Notes: generated by a model from the letters alone, not told the origin. A stretch of DNA of 64,000 bases from Mesomycoplasma ovipneumoniae (GCF_035918255.1 NZ_CP142136.1:62001-126000), one strand, 5' to 3'. Positions 10,227-22,137 are shown, counted from the stretch's first letter. Numbers and translations: made by a program.

Positions 10227-11606
10227 TTAACTATAAACATTAGCACGAAATTCTGCAGGATACCTTCTTCATGCCAGAACGTATTTTTTTAGTTTATCAG
10301 GTTGAAAATTTACATTAGAAACTCTAATTCGGTATTGACCATCTTCAAAAGATTTAAAGCTAATTTTGTCAAACGGACTTATATCCGAGTTAGCCTCGAT
10401 AATTTTTTGTCAACTTCCACGGTAAATTTCGATTGAAATATCAAAATCATTTGTTTTATAATTTGGTTGGCCATAAAGCAAATCACTCACTCCATCACGG
10501 ATTGTTTTACCAAAATTATAAAAAAAACCTTTAAATCCCGATAAGTATTCTCCCACAACTTCTTTTTCAGAAAATTTATCATGAAAAACAACTGCTGAAA
10601 ATTTTTGATTCTTTAAAAGTTCAAAAGGCGCACTTACATACTCATTTCCATCATAATTATTGTATAAATAATTACCTTGTTCCAGAGTAAAATAGGCATC
10701 TTTGTAATTTATAAATCCAAAACCTTCACTTGAATGAGCACCATTAAATCCTAAATTGCTATTTTCTGACGGTTGAGCTGTTAATGATAAAGCTGAAATT
10801 ATTTTTAGATTCCTTTCTTTTAAACTTTCATAAGAGTCAAAACTTGATGAAAGCCCGCTAAAAATAGCGGCAAGTAGAAAAGCTGAGTAAAATTGTATGT
10901 TTGAATCACGAACATTTAACTGATAGCCGAATTTTAATTCTGGAAGTATAAAGTGGTTTGATTTTACTACTCCAGCGCTATTGCCAAAATTTTTTACATA
11001 ATTAAAAAGCCGCGAATTTTTCTTAAATCTGTCGTCTTGTTTTGCAAAAAAGCTGAAATTACTATTAATTTCATCGCCTAGAGCTCTACTTCCGTCAAAA
11101 AAATTTATTATTCCAGTTTTACCGCTTCAAAAATCAAGAAAATCTCCTAATTTTATTAAGTCTCTCCCATTTGAAAAATAATCATTTAAAAAAGTCCTTT
11201 TTTCCTTATACAAGTGTAAAACCATCTCAACACCCACGGTTTCAAAGTGTGAAAGTCCTTTAGCTCATTGCTCCTTTGTTTTAAAACGGTAAATAATTAA
11301 ATTTGAATTAGGGGCAAAAAACTGAAAAATTGCTTGCAGATTGTTAAAATCATTGTTATTTTCGTCTCCGTTTTCTTCAATAAAAACTCCAACTTTAACA
11401 TTTCTATTTACTTTATTTAAATTTGCATCAAAATTTAAGTTTGAAGCAAGCTCTTTAAAATCAAAACTTGAGTTTTGATGCAGGTGAAAATCACCAGATT
11501 TTTGGCTAAAAAGTAAAAAAGGGCTTAATATTGTTAAACCTGGCAAAATAAGTCGCTTAAAAATTTTCTTAATTTTGATCATGATCACCTTCTTCTTTTT
11601 CTTCAT
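10227..11606 (-). CDS. Unrecognised secreted protein, possibly a degenerate subtilase-like protein
   Basis: This 459-residue protein is read through several TGA Trp codons. A Lys-rich start and hydrophobic stretch LILPGLTILSPFLLF (about residues 18-32) form a signal anchor without a Cys lipobox. NVKVGVFIEENGDE (about 69-82) vaguely resembles the first strand of S8 proteases, and FYSAFLLAAIFSGL (about 240) vaguely resembles the segment around the catalytic Ser. The Asp, His and Ser motifs themselves are not there. No function is assigned. Promoter-side sequence faces pyrH, which is divergent. Confidence 0.6.
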
Positions 11607-11735
11607 ACATAATTAAATAATCAGGCTACTTTTTGGTTAAAAAAAGTAAAATCGACACTTTTTTCCTAAATTTTTCCTTTTTTGTAAATATTCGATTAAA
11701 ATAAAGTATAATTAAATAAAATTTTTTGAGATAAC

Positions 11736-12446
11736 ATGAAGTCAACTATTCTAATTAAACTTTCGGGTGAAAGTCTAGCTAACAAACAAAAATCACTCGC
11801 AATTGATTATGAACTTGTCGGTCGAATTGGCCATCAACTTAAAGAAATTCAAAAATTAGGTTATAAAATTTTAATTGTGATTGGCGGTGGAAATTTTTGG
11901 CGTGGAACTTCCGCTGCAAAAAACGGAATAAATCGAAATACTGCAGATTATATCGGCATGCTTGGGACGGTAATGAATGGACTGGCTCTTGATTCAGTTT
12001 TTCGCGATTTGAAAATTAAAACTCGCGTTTTGTCTTCAATGAGTTTGGATCCTCGAATTTGTGAGTATTTTGTTCGAGAAAAAGCTATTAAATATCTCTC
12101 AGATGGTCATGTTTTAATTCTTGTCGGTGGAACAGGTCGTCCATTTTTTACAACAGACAGCGCCGCTACCCTTTTTGCTTCTGAAATGGATGCAAATTTA
12201 ATTCTAGTTGGTAAAAATAATGTAAACGGGGTTTTTGATTCTGATCCCAAAATTAATCCAAATGCAATAAGATATGATAAAATTACTTATGATCAAGTTA
12301 TTGAAAAAAATCTGAAAGTAATGGATTCAACAGCCTTTTCGATGGCGCGCGATAACAAGATTAGATTATTAATTTTCGATATTAAAGAAGAAAACAGCAT
12401 AGTTAAATTAATAAAAGGTCAAATCAAACATACGGAGGTTTATTAA
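11736..12446 (+). CDS. pyrH: UMP kinase
   Basis: This 236-residue enzyme of the amino-acid kinase fold phosphorylates UMP to UDP. Visible motifs are ILIKLSGESL (residues about 4-13), VIGGGNFWRG (about 48-57), the hinge region NGLALDSVFRD, and GGTGRPFFTTDSAATL (about 130-145). Length is typical. A TATAAT box lies at 11705-11710, about 25 bases before the ATG. The gene is followed one base later by frr, the common low-GC Gram-positive order pyrH-frr-cdsA. Confidence 0.96.
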   Translation: MKSTILIKLSGESLANKQKSLAIDYELVGRIGHQLKEIQKLGYKILIVIGGGNFWRGTSAAKNGINRNTADYIGMLGTVMNGLALDSVFRDLKIKTRVLSSMSLDPRICEYFVREKAIKYLSDGHVLILVGGTGRPFFTTDSAATLFASEMDANLILVGKNNVNGVFDSDPKINPNAIRYDKITYDQVIEKNLKVMDSTAFSMARDNKIRLLIFDIKEENSIVKLIKGQIKHTEVY

Positions 12447-12447
12447 A

Positions 12448-13008
12448 ATGAAATCTGAAATTGAATTCAATTTTTATAAAGAAATTCTAGATCAAAAAGC
12501 GCAAGATGTTTATTCCTATTTGGAAAAAAGTTTCCAAAAAGTAAGTGTTGGCGCACCAAATCCCCAATTAATTTCCCATATTAAAGTTAGTTTTTACGGG
12601 ACATTAACCCCAATTAATGAAATTGCATCAATTTCAACCCCTGTACCCTTACAACTTTTAGTAAGACCGTATGAAATGTCGCTTGTAAAGGAAATTGCAA
12701 CCGCAATAGTTGCATCAAAAATTGATGCTCAAGTTCAAAAAGAAGCTAACCAAGTCCGTATAATTTTTCCTGAACCAACACAGCAAAAACGCCAGGAAAG
12801 CGTTCATTTATTAAAAAAAATTCACGAAGAAGCTAAAGTTAAAATACGCTTAATTCGCCAAGATGTTAATAAATTAATAAAAAAAGAGGAACTTTCCGAG
12901 GATCAAGAAAAAGATTATCTTAATCAGGTTCAAAAAACAATCAATTTACAAATGGAAAAAATTGATGAAATTTACGAAAAAAAAGTAAAAGAAATTCAAA
13001 CTATTTAA
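12448..13008 (+). CDS. frr: Ribosome recycling factor
   Basis: This 186-residue protein matches the ribosome recycling factor family. Typical pieces are TPINEIASISTP (about residues 51-62), PEPTQQKRQESVHLLKKIH (about 109-127) and the basic EEAKVKIRLIRQDVNKLIKK of the three-helix bundle. With EF-G it splits post-termination ribosomes. It is encoded in an operon with pyrH upstream and cdsA downstream, with a GGAGG ribosome site inside the end of pyrH. Confidence 0.96.
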   Translation: MKSEIEFNFYKEILDQKAQDVYSYLEKSFQKVSVGAPNPQLISHIKVSFYGTLTPINEIASISTPVPLQLLVRPYEMSLVKEIATAIVASKIDAQVQKEANQVRIIFPEPTQQKRQESVHLLKKIHEEAKVKIRLIRQDVNKLIKKEELSEDQEKDYLNQVQKTINLQMEKIDEIYEKKVKEIQTI

Positions 13009-13011
13009 AAA

Positions 13012-13935
13012 ATGCGGGCATTTTTCCCAAATTTTACACCTAAAGAATTTTTATATCGCTTTTTATCCTCAGTTTTTATTGTTGCAATAATTGCTCCAGT
13101 TTTATTTGTAGGTTATTATTGACATTTTTGGGGACGAATAATTTCTTTTGGTGTTTTAGCGTTTATTCTATTTTATAGTTTGTACGAAATTTTTGTTCAT
13201 TTTCAATCCAGAAAAATTTTTGCCGTAATATCTGCATTATTGGGTTTTTTGCTATTTTTATTACCTTCAAATTTTAATTTAAATGAGATCTATTTTTCTA
13301 AGGATGCCGAGTTTAGTTGAAGTTTAATAAAATTTTTGCTAAAAGAACAAGCTTCAGATTATCATATTTTTTTTACCTTACCTTTTTTAATAGTTATCAG
13401 ATTTATGGATTCTAAACAAAAAACTAGATTTCATTTTTTTTCTGATATTTTACTTAAATTTATAATTATTTTTATAGTTACATTATTTTTCAAATTTTTA
13501 TGAATATTAAACACATTTAATGTGTTTTTAGTTATTTCCTTGGGTTCAATCGCCGTAATTTCAGATATTTTTGGTTATATTTTTGGTTCAATTTTTGGAA
13601 GAAAAATATTTCCTTGAAAATTTGATTTTTCTCCCAAAAAATCAATGGAAGGTTTCATTTTTTCCTTCATTTTTTCCTTAATTTTTACTTTATTAATTTT
13701 TTTAAATCTAAATTTCGGAATTCAATTGAATAATTGACTATTATTTAAAATTTTGGCAGTAATTTTTCTGCCAATTGTAGCTATTTTTGGTGACATATTT
13801 TTTTCTGTGATAAAAAGATATTTGAATATAAAGGATTTTTCACAAATTATTAAGGGCCACGGCGGAATTTTTGACCGCTTTGATTCTATTAGTTTTGTTT
13901 TTTTATCTTTTTCAATAATTATTCTAACAATTTAA
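13012..13935 (+). CDS. cdsA: Phosphatidate cytidylyltransferase
   Basis: This 307-residue polytopic membrane enzyme is read through several TGA Trp codons. The C-terminal signature [10 protein letters not shown]...[19 protein letters not shown] (about residues 258-295 with a gap) is the CDP-DAG synthase motif, including the Asp and Gly of GHGGxxDR(F)D. It makes CDP-diacylglycerol for phospholipid synthesis. The ATG is 3 bases after the frr stop, so it is part of the pyrH-frr-cdsA operon. The N-terminal part is very hydrophobic. Confidence 0.92.
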
Positions 13936-13969
13936 TTTTTTCTTTTTTTAAAAAAAGAATGAGGGTGCT

Positions 13970-16900
13970 ATGAATGTAAGATTCAAAAAATTTTGTGAGT
14001 GAGTTAATTGGCAAATACCGCCAGATTGAGATGATGTTCAAGTAATTCCAAACGAAAATTCAAATAAAAATCATGGCCAAAATGAATTTTCTGCAATATT
14101 AAAAAAAACTACCTTACCAAAATTTTTTGATTTATATTCATTTATTAAATTAATTGAGTCAATTAATAAAAAATCCTCAATTTTAAGCTGCAAAATTAAT
14201 TTTAATTATGAAATTGAACAGAATTATTTTCATGATCATGAACTATTAGAATATCTAAACGGTTTAATGGAAATTATTTCAAAATCTAAGAATTTTTTTA
14301 AAGATAAAGAAATCGTAAGAGCTGGTCCTGCTAAATTTAAAATTTTTTTTTCAGACTCAGAAAGCCATGATTTTTTTAAAGAGTACGAAAATAAATTGTT
14401 GAAAATAATAAAAAAAATTGGCTTAATTCATTTAGATCTAGAATTTATACTTGAAGATAGGCAATTACCACCTCAAAAAGAATTAAATCTAGAAATAGAA
14501 GATGTTTTGGATCCTTCAATATCTCAAAGTTCTGTTAGCAAGAAAAAAACCTCGAAAAAATGCAGTAATTTTGAGCTTATTAATTTAAAATTTATTCGTT
14601 CACATAAAAATTCTAATGTCGAATTCCACGGCGAAATTTATAAAATTTCAACAATAAAGCCAAAAAAAGGAGCTCACATTTTAAAAATTTATGTAAATGA
14701 CTATGAATACACAGAAGCAGTTGTTGTTGATAAATTTTTGCGAGCAAATCAAAATGTTGACTTAAAAGTTGGCGATTTAGTAAAAATTCGCGCTGAAATT
14801 AAAGACACAACCTCGCGATATAAGTCAAATATTGATCTAAATTTGTGTGATATTACTAAAATAGAAACATCTGACTTTTTTCCTGAGCAAAATATTGATA
14901 GAGCTAGTGAAAAAAGAGTTGAAATTGCTGCTAGAACTTGAAAATCAACTATGGACGGAATCTCAAGTGCAAGTGCATACGTTCGTCATGCATTAAAAAA
15001 TGGATATTCGGCAATTGGAATAGCTGATTTAGATTCGGTCCAAGCTTTTCCTGAGTTTTATTCTGCTATTAAATCTACAAATATTAAGCCCATTTACGGC
15101 TCAACTTTTTCAACATATCCATCAAAAATTGAAAAAGTTTTAAATTTTAGCGGTAAAAATCAGCAACTAAATTCAGCAAGATTTGTCATTTTTGACTTAG
15201 AAACAACCGGGCTTTCATCATATTATAATGAAATTATTGAATTTGGTGCGCTTGTTTTTAAAGATGGAATTGAAATTGAAAAACATCAGTTTTTTATTAA
15301 ACCATCACAAAAAATACCACATTTAATTACAAAAATTACTGGAATTACCCAGGAAATGATTGACGAATTTGCCATTTCGCCCGGTGATGCTGTTGAAAAA
15401 ATAGATAAAATTATTCAAAATTCGGTTCTAGTGGCCCATAATGCAAATTTTGATTTTAATTTTTTAAATCAATTTTTTAAAAAACATGCCCAAAAATCAA
15501 TAGAAACTCCTATTATTGATACGCTCGAAGTAAGTCGTTTTTTGAATCCTTCGGAAAAAAGTCATAGTCTTAAAAATGTTGCAAAAAGATTTGAAATTTA
15601 TTATGATGATGAGGTAGCTCACCGGGCAGATTACGATGCGCAAATTTTATCCAATGTTTGGAGAAATTTTCTTAATTCATTACAAAACCAAAATATTCAG
15701 GATTTAGAGCAACTTTCATCAGTAAAAAACTCAATTTTTGATATTCGACCAGAAAAAGTTTTCCCAAAACAATTGACAATATTAGCCAAAAATCAAATCG
15801 GCCTAAAAAAACTTTATAAATTAGTATCGTTAGCAAACACAGAAAATTTAATTTCCCGTCCGCTAATTTTTTATGACAAAATGGAAAAAGATCCTGATTT
15901 ATTGGTAGGTTCAGGAGGAATCGATTCGCTTTTGATTCAGAATTTACTTTATTTTGGACCCGACAATGTTGAAAAATTTGAAAAAATATTCGATTTTATT
16001 GAAGTTCCGCCTCCAACTGCGTTTGTTCATTTAGTAAAGCGAGAAATTTTTACACAAAATCAGATCGAAGATTTGATAAAAAACTTGTTGAGTTTGGCAA
16101 AAAAATTAAAAATTCCAGCTGTTGCAATTGGTGATGTTCGTTATTGCCAGTCTCGTGAAAAAATTTTTCATGAACTTTATATTTATGCAAAAGGTGTTGG
16201 CGGAGTCAATCATCATTTGTTCGATCATCAAGAAAAAGAACGAAAAGACCCTAAAAACAGTCATATTTTTCCTGATAAACATTTTTTTACAACTGATGAG
16301 TTAAAAAAACAGTTCGAATTTTTACAAAACCCTGAATTAGTCGATGAATTTGTGGTAAAAAATTCTAATTTAATTGCTAATTCAATTTCAGATAGTATTG
16401 AAATTATCAAACCCGGCCTTCACCCGCCAGAATTTGATAATTCTGAAACTAATTTAAAAGAAAATGTTTACAAAAATGCATATAAAAAATACGGAAATCC
16501 ATTGCCAGAAATAATCAAAACCAGAATAGAAAAAGAACTTATTCCAATAATTCAGCATGGTTTTCACGTTGTTTATTGAATTTCAAAGCGAATAGTCGAT
16601 GAAGCCAAATCTCAAGGTGCAATTGTCGATTCTCGTGGGTCGGTAGGCTCTTCTATTGTTGCATATTTGACCGGAATTACAGATGTAAACCCACTTTTAC
16701 CACATTATTTGTGCCAAAAATGCTCTAAAGTGGAATTTTTTGACTCACAAGAATTTTTATCAGGATATGATTTGCCAGACAAAGAATGTCAAAATTGTGG
16801 TCAACTTATGGATAAAGATGGTCATAACATCCCTTTTGAGACTTTTTTAGGATTTAATGCCGAAAAAGTTCCTGATATTGATCTAAATTTTTCAGGTGAG

Positions 16901-18361
16901 ACACAACTTAAAATGCACGATTTTGTTCGTGATCTTTTTGGAAAAGATAAAACATTTCGTGCTGGAACTATTTTGACAAATGCTGAAAAAACTGTTTTTG
17001 GTCTAGGAAGAAAACTTGGCGAATTTAGGGCAATGTATGATTCAAAATTTGATCTTAACCGTGAAGTTTCATATTTTACAAATACATTTCTCGATTTTTT
17101 GGCCACAAAAGCCCAAGGTGTAAAACGAACATCAGGAAAACACGCTGGTGGAATTATAGTTATCCCTCAAAACCGTGAAATAGAGGATTTTACTCCTATT
17201 AATTTTCCGGCAAATAATGAAAAATCTGACTGAAAAACAACGCATTTTGATTATAATGCGCTTCATGACAACCTTTTGAAACTAGATATTTTAGGCCATG
17301 ATGATCCAACAATTTTGCTTCATTTAGAGGAAATTACTGGGGTAAAATCCGATCAAATTCCAAAAAGTGACGATAAAATCTTATCACTTTTTACCTCAGC
17401 AAAAGAATTAGGTATACAACCAGGTCAAATGCTTGGCGAACAGACAGGAACAATTGGAATTCCAGAATTTGGAACTCCTTTTGTTAGAAGAATGCTTCAA
17501 GTTGCACAAGTAAAATCTTTTGCTGATATTGTTGCAGTTTGTGGTCTAGCTCACGGAGGTGGAGTTTGGCAAAATAATGCTGAAGTGCTAATTTCCAAAA
17601 AAAACCACGCAATTAACGAGGTAATTTCGTGTCGTGATGATATTATGATTTATCTTTTAAGAATGAAACTAGATCATCTTGATGCTTTTAATATTATGGA
17701 AAAAGTTCGAAAAGGAAAAGGACTTACACAAAGCGAAATTGATATTTTAACCGAAAAAAAGGTGCCAACTTGGTATATTGACTCGCTGCAAAAAATTGGC
17801 TATATGTTTCCTAAAGCTCACGCGGTTGCCTATGCAATGAAAGCTTGAAAAATTGCATATTTTAAACTATATCACCCACTTGCATTTTATTCATCATATT
17901 TTTCAATCAGACCTGATGTTAAAGATATTGATACATTAATTCAACCGGCAGACAAAATTGAGGCTAAAATTCTGACACTGCAACAAAGGCAAGCAAATCA
18001 AAACGGATCAGGCCAAGGCTTGACCCCAAAAGAAAAGGATTTAATTCCCTTTTTAGAAATCAGTCTTGAACTAAAACTGCGAGGATTTGAAATTGAAAAT
18101 GTTAACCTTTTAATGTCAGATGCACAAAATTGAATTGTTAATAAAGAAAATAATTCATTAATTCCACCATTTATTTCAGTTGATGGAATTGGTGATATTA
18201 ACGCCCGAAAAATTATTCAAGCCCGTAATTTACGACCTTTTTCGTCAATTGAAGATTTTCAAACCAGAACAGATACAAATAATACAGCGCTAAAAAAATT
18301 AATACAACTGGGAGTTTTTGATAAAATTTCTAAGACAACACAAGTAAACTTATTTGACTAA
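13970..18361 (+). CDS. polC: DNA polymerase III PolC-type alpha subunit
   Basis: This 1463-residue replicative polymerase is continuous only with TGA as Trp. An OB-fold region (about residues 205-300) precedes a PHP-like domain that is interrupted by a DnaQ-type 3'-5' exonuclease starting FVIFDLETTGLSS (about 404). The exonuclease motifs VAHNANFDFNF and HRADYDAQ are intact. A four-Cys zinc site (CQKC...CQNC, about 915-946) and polymerase palm residues PDIDLNF (about 968) follow. The PHP metal ligands appear lost (see findings). A decayed duplicate of its 3' end lies at 21898-22110. Confidence 0.96.
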
Positions 18362-18455
18362 TCAAAAACAACAAAAAGTGAGTAAAATATGAATATCGGT
18401 GACAAAGTTTTATGCAAAGTCAAATCTTTACATAATCCCAAATTTTTATTAAAAA
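18147..18455 (+). repeat. Left arm of a ~300-bp direct duplication (polC end plus start of S1 gene)
   Basis: This stretch recurs at about 21894-22190. It runs from the codons for NNSLIPPFISVDGIGDI of polC, through the stop and spacer, to about 20 codons of the next gene (start GATATCGGTGACAAAG versus AATATCGGTGACAAAG). Here the polC part is intact and the S1 gene is cut short. In the right arm the reverse holds. Confidence 0.9.
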
Positions 18456-18475
18456 AAATTTCTAATATAAAATAA
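18389..18475 (+). pseudogene. Truncated copy of the S1-domain gene
   Basis: The first 15 codons after the ATG (MNIGDKVLCKVKSLH) match the intact gene at 22138 (MDIGDKVLCKIKSLH), then the sequence diverges and stops at 18473-18475. It keeps the spacing and ribosome-site context found behind polC, so this was probably the original position of the gene before the insert broke it. Confidence 0.8.
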
Positions 18476-18591
18476 AAATTATGCTTTACAGGTCTGAGGA
18501 AAAAACAACTTTAATTAATAATTCAATACAAAAAATCAAAGTAGATGATGAAAAGTTTGCAAGTAACATCGAGTTGATCATGACTTTTTAA

Positions 18592-18607
18592 TATAATATA
18601 GTATAAT
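18592..18607 (+). promoter_or_regulatory. Overlapping TATAAT boxes before the 18656 gene
   Basis: Two TATAAT boxes (18592-18597 and 18602-18607) lie about 50 bases before the start. They are followed by a strong AAGGAGG ribosome site at 18643-18649. Confidence 0.55.
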
Positions 18608-18655
18608 ATAATTAGTTACATTTTATATCTAATGATAAATTTAAGGAGGTTTTAA

Positions 18656-19567
18656 ATGCTTAAATTATCCAAATTTAAAATCATTTTTGGAATAACAACT
18701 TTTGCGACAGCTGTTACTTTACCTTTTTTAATATTAAGTATTAATGAAAAAACTGCTAAAAATCATAGAAATATATCTAAGACAACTTTCTCTAAAACAT
18801 TAAAATCCGAATCTCTGGAAGTAATTTCAGCTTTAAAACAAAAAAATGCTGAGTCCTTTTCTTCTACTAACGAAAATACTAAAGAACAGATTAAGGATTT
18901 TTCAAAATTTGAAAAAGATTTTCAAGATTTTATCGATGAAGTTTCACAAAACCCGAACTTAAACTTTGAAAAAATTGCCAAAGAAAAATTACTAAAAAAT
19001 GGTGTTACCACCGATAATATAGAAAAAATATTTGCTTCAAAAAATTTAAAAAATAACAAAATTCAAAATCAAGATTTACTTGTTAAGCCTCAATCCTTTT
19101 CTTCTAAGAGCGCTCCTAATTTAAAAATGAAAGAATTTGCAAATAAACTTTGGGATCAACACGTTTCCACTGCTGCATTTGCTGCTATAAATTACGCTCT
19201 TGCAGTGGCTTATGGAATAGCTTGAATGTGGACATCTGCAATAGTTAGCACTTTTGCAGGTGGGATCTTAACATGACTTTCAGTTGATTACAAAAACGCT
19301 TATAATTCTCTTGTGTATGACAAAAATTGAGATGCTATTAAAGAAACATGAACTCAATATATATTAAATCCTATTTCAAAAGGATCGTCTTATGTTGGTC
19401 TTGTATTATCGGCTAAAGAAATAGGGGAACAAATAGATAAACTAAGAAAAGCTCAAGTAGCAGCAACAGCTGCCCTAAAACCGACAAGATGGGTAAACCC
19501 CAAAATTGTAATTGTATTATCTGCAATAGATGTTCTTCAATCAGTTATTTCCTTACATAATTCATAA
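18656..19567 (+). CDS. Unrecognised secreted protein with hydrophobic C-terminal half (insert gene 1)
   Basis: This 303-residue protein has an N-terminal signal/anchor (IIFGITTFATAVTLPFLIL, residues about 9-27) without a lipobox. A charged Ser/Lys/Asn-rich middle follows (about 30-155). From about 170 comes a run of Ala/Gly-rich hydrophobic segments (AAFAAINYALAVAYGIAW, IVSTFAGGILTW, IVIVLSAIDVLQ). A strong AAGGAGG ribosome site is 7 bases upstream. One base separates it from the next gene. The layout resembles a secreted pore-forming peptide or toxin, but I recognise no family. It exists only inside the polC insert. Confidence 0.7.
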
Positions 19568-19568
19568 A

Positions 19569-20492
19569 ATGAACTTTTGGTCAAGAGCTGAAAAATTTCT
19601 AAATCTTAAAATACCAAAAAAATTTTCAATAATTCCGTTTTTATCTAATCTTGTGTATTTTTGACTTTTTTATTATTTAGTTTTTCGGTTTAACCCCAAC
19701 AAGCAAAAAAGGCATTATTTTTTTCTTGTTTTACTTTACTTAATAAGCTACCCGTTTCCTTTTTTTGTGCTTGTTTTAGCACTAAGTTTAACTGATAACG
19801 GTTATTTTTTAAGATCTTTTTATTTGAAAATTTTCAACAAGTATTTTTTAGCGCATTTGTTTGAAATAATTACTTACTTATTTTTTTATTTCCCATATTC
19901 GTATGTTTGTAGTTTTTTACAAAAAATATTCCGTTTTTATTTAACAAAAAAAGTGAAACAAAAATTAGGCCAACTAAATCCAGAAAATAAATTCGATTTT
20001 TTAACTAACTTTGATTATGATAAATTTTATAAATTTGCGTGTAAAAGAGAGCTTTATGATCGCTATTTTGAACAGCAAAATTGATATAAACCTGATCAAA
20101 ATGTTGAAAATATTATTAAGTCAATAAAGAATCATAGCTGATGAAGCCAAGGCTATGTAGCTAGATATTATTGTCATATAATCTTGCAAATTTTTTTGTT
20201 TAATTCTGAAAATTCAGAATTAAAAATTAATCAAAAAAACTGAAAATATTTTTTAATAATCTATTTTATTTTTACAACACTACATTTCATATTTTCATGA
20301 GTCACTATATGAATGTTTTTTGGATATGCTCTTTGAAGCAAGTCAAATACTGAGGATCTTTATAAAGGACTTTTTGAAAGTGATGTTGTTTTTGTTATAG
20401 TATTAGCGTTTCCTGCGATAGGTTATAGTTTTATTCCTAGACTTTTTTATTATCCAAAGACGTGAGTAACATATTGACTATTTGAAAGTTAG
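19569..20492 (+). CDS. Polytopic membrane protein, paralogue 1 (insert gene 2)
   Basis: This 307-residue protein is read through many TGA Trp codons. It starts MNFWSRAEKFLNLKIPKK and has about three hydrophobic segments in the N-terminal half. A conserved cytosolic block follows (FDFLTNFDYDKFYKFACKRE, about residues 139-158), then two hydrophobic segments near the C-terminus. The ATG overlaps the preceding gene's end region, so it is probably cotranscribed with the 18656 gene. It is about 80% alike to the next gene by eye. I recognise no family. An immunity role is inference only. Confidence 0.75.
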
Positions 20493-20604
20493 AATTACTT
20501 GAATTGAATTTTAAGCGGTTTAAAAAAGGCAAATTATAAATAAATCAATATATTGTTTAGAATTTTTATATAAAATAACGGTACATTATTCAAGGAAATT
20601 TAAA

Positions 20605-21537
20605 ATGAACTTTTGATCAAGAGTTGAAAAATTTCTAAACCTTAAAATACCAAAAAAATTTTCAATAATCCCGTTTTTGTCTAATGTTTTGTATTTTAGA
20701 CTTTTTTTCTTTTTAGTTTTTCTGTTTAATCCTTATAAGCAAAAAAAGCACTATTTTTTGCTTATTTTGTTTTTTTTAATAAGCTATCCATTTCCTTATT
20801 TTGCAATTGTTTCAATGCTAAGTTTGAGTCATAATGGAGATTTTTTAAGACATTTTTATTCAAAAATTTTTAACAATTTTTTTATTTTGCATTTGTTTGA
20901 AATAATTACTTACTTAATTTTTTATTTCCCTTATTCATATGTTTGTAGTTTTTTACAAAAAATATTCCGTTTTTATTTAATAAAAAAAGTGAAACAAAAA
21001 TTAGGTCGACTAAATCCAGAAAATAAATTCGGTTTTTTAACTAACTTTGATTATGATAGATATTATAAATTTGCGTGTCAAAGAAAACTTTATTCACGTT
21101 TTTTTGACATGAATGATTGACATAAATATGACCAAATTGTTGAAAATATTATTAAGTCAATAAATAATTCTGGATGATATACAGATACTTATCTACCAAG
21201 ATATTATGCTCATATAATTTTGGAAGTGTTTTTATTTAATTCTGATAATTCTAATAATTCAGAATCAAAAATCAATCCAAAAAAATGAAAATATTTTTTA
21301 ATATTTTATTTCATTTTTACAGCATTGCATTTTATATTTACATGATATCCACTTTGATTAGTTGCTGGATATCATTATTGAGACCAATTAAATGTGAATC
21401 TATATAAAGAACTTTTTCGAGAAGATGTTGTTGTTTGATTACTACCACTCTTATTTCTTTTTCTAGGTTATGTCATTATTCCTGTGGTTCTTTATTTCCC
21501 AAAAACATCGCTGACATTTTGACTTTTTGAAGGGTAA
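20605..21537 (+). CDS. Polytopic membrane protein, paralogue 2 (insert gene 3)
   Basis: This 310-residue tandem copy of the 19569 gene has the same start (MNFWSRVEKFLNLKIPKK) and the same block (FGFLTNFDYDRYYKFACQRK). The first 400 bases are nearly identical between copies, while the last third has diverged. It has its own AAGGAAATT ribosome site. The 112-base gap before it has no other gene. The pair shows gene duplication inside the insert. Function unknown. Confidence 0.75.
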
Positions 21538-22137
21538 AAATTATTAAAATTAGCAGAAAAAATTCAGATAACTAGTTTTTATCTATGATTTTGATTGTGC
21601 CACTTTTGCTAATTTTTCTACTAATTTATTTTGTTTTGAGTCTTCCCGAGTTTACGAGTTTGATGAGATAATTTTAAAAAAGTATTGGCCTTTCCGTGCT
21701 TTTTTATTTTTTTTGTCAAAAGTTAATTACAAATTTTATTAGTGATTTATTAAGATATCAAAGTAGAAATCATGCCTATTTCAAATATTTTGATCACTAG
21801 AAACCACCGCGATTTTTAAATATGATCGCTGATTTCATGTGTTAAATTCAACCCTTTGTCTTAATTTTTTGACATCAAACTGGCAAACCCAGAAAAAAAA
21901 ATAATTCTTAATTCCACAATTTATTTCAGTTGATGGAATTGGTGATATTAACGCCTGAAAAATCCTTCAAGCCGTAATTTACGGCCCTTTTTGTCAATTG
22001 AAGATTTTCAGACCAGGACAAAAACAAACAATATAACACTAAAAAAATTAATATAACTGTGAGTTTTTGATAAAATTTCTAAAATAACACAAGTAAAATT
22101 ATTTGATTAAACAAAAACAACAAAAAGCGAGTAAAAT
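21538..22137. other. Gene-free stretch with dispersed repeats and polC relic
   Basis: After the third insert gene come two dispersed repeat cores: CCCGAGTTTACGAGTTTGAT at 21645 and, in the opposite direction, CATCAAACTGGCAAACCC at 21873. The decayed polC 3' end begins within a few bases of the second core. No intact gene is visible. Confidence 0.75.

Noticed and set aside
16822-17106. 94-codon frame antisense to polC
   Set aside because: It shadows conserved PolC codons and shows no independent signal.
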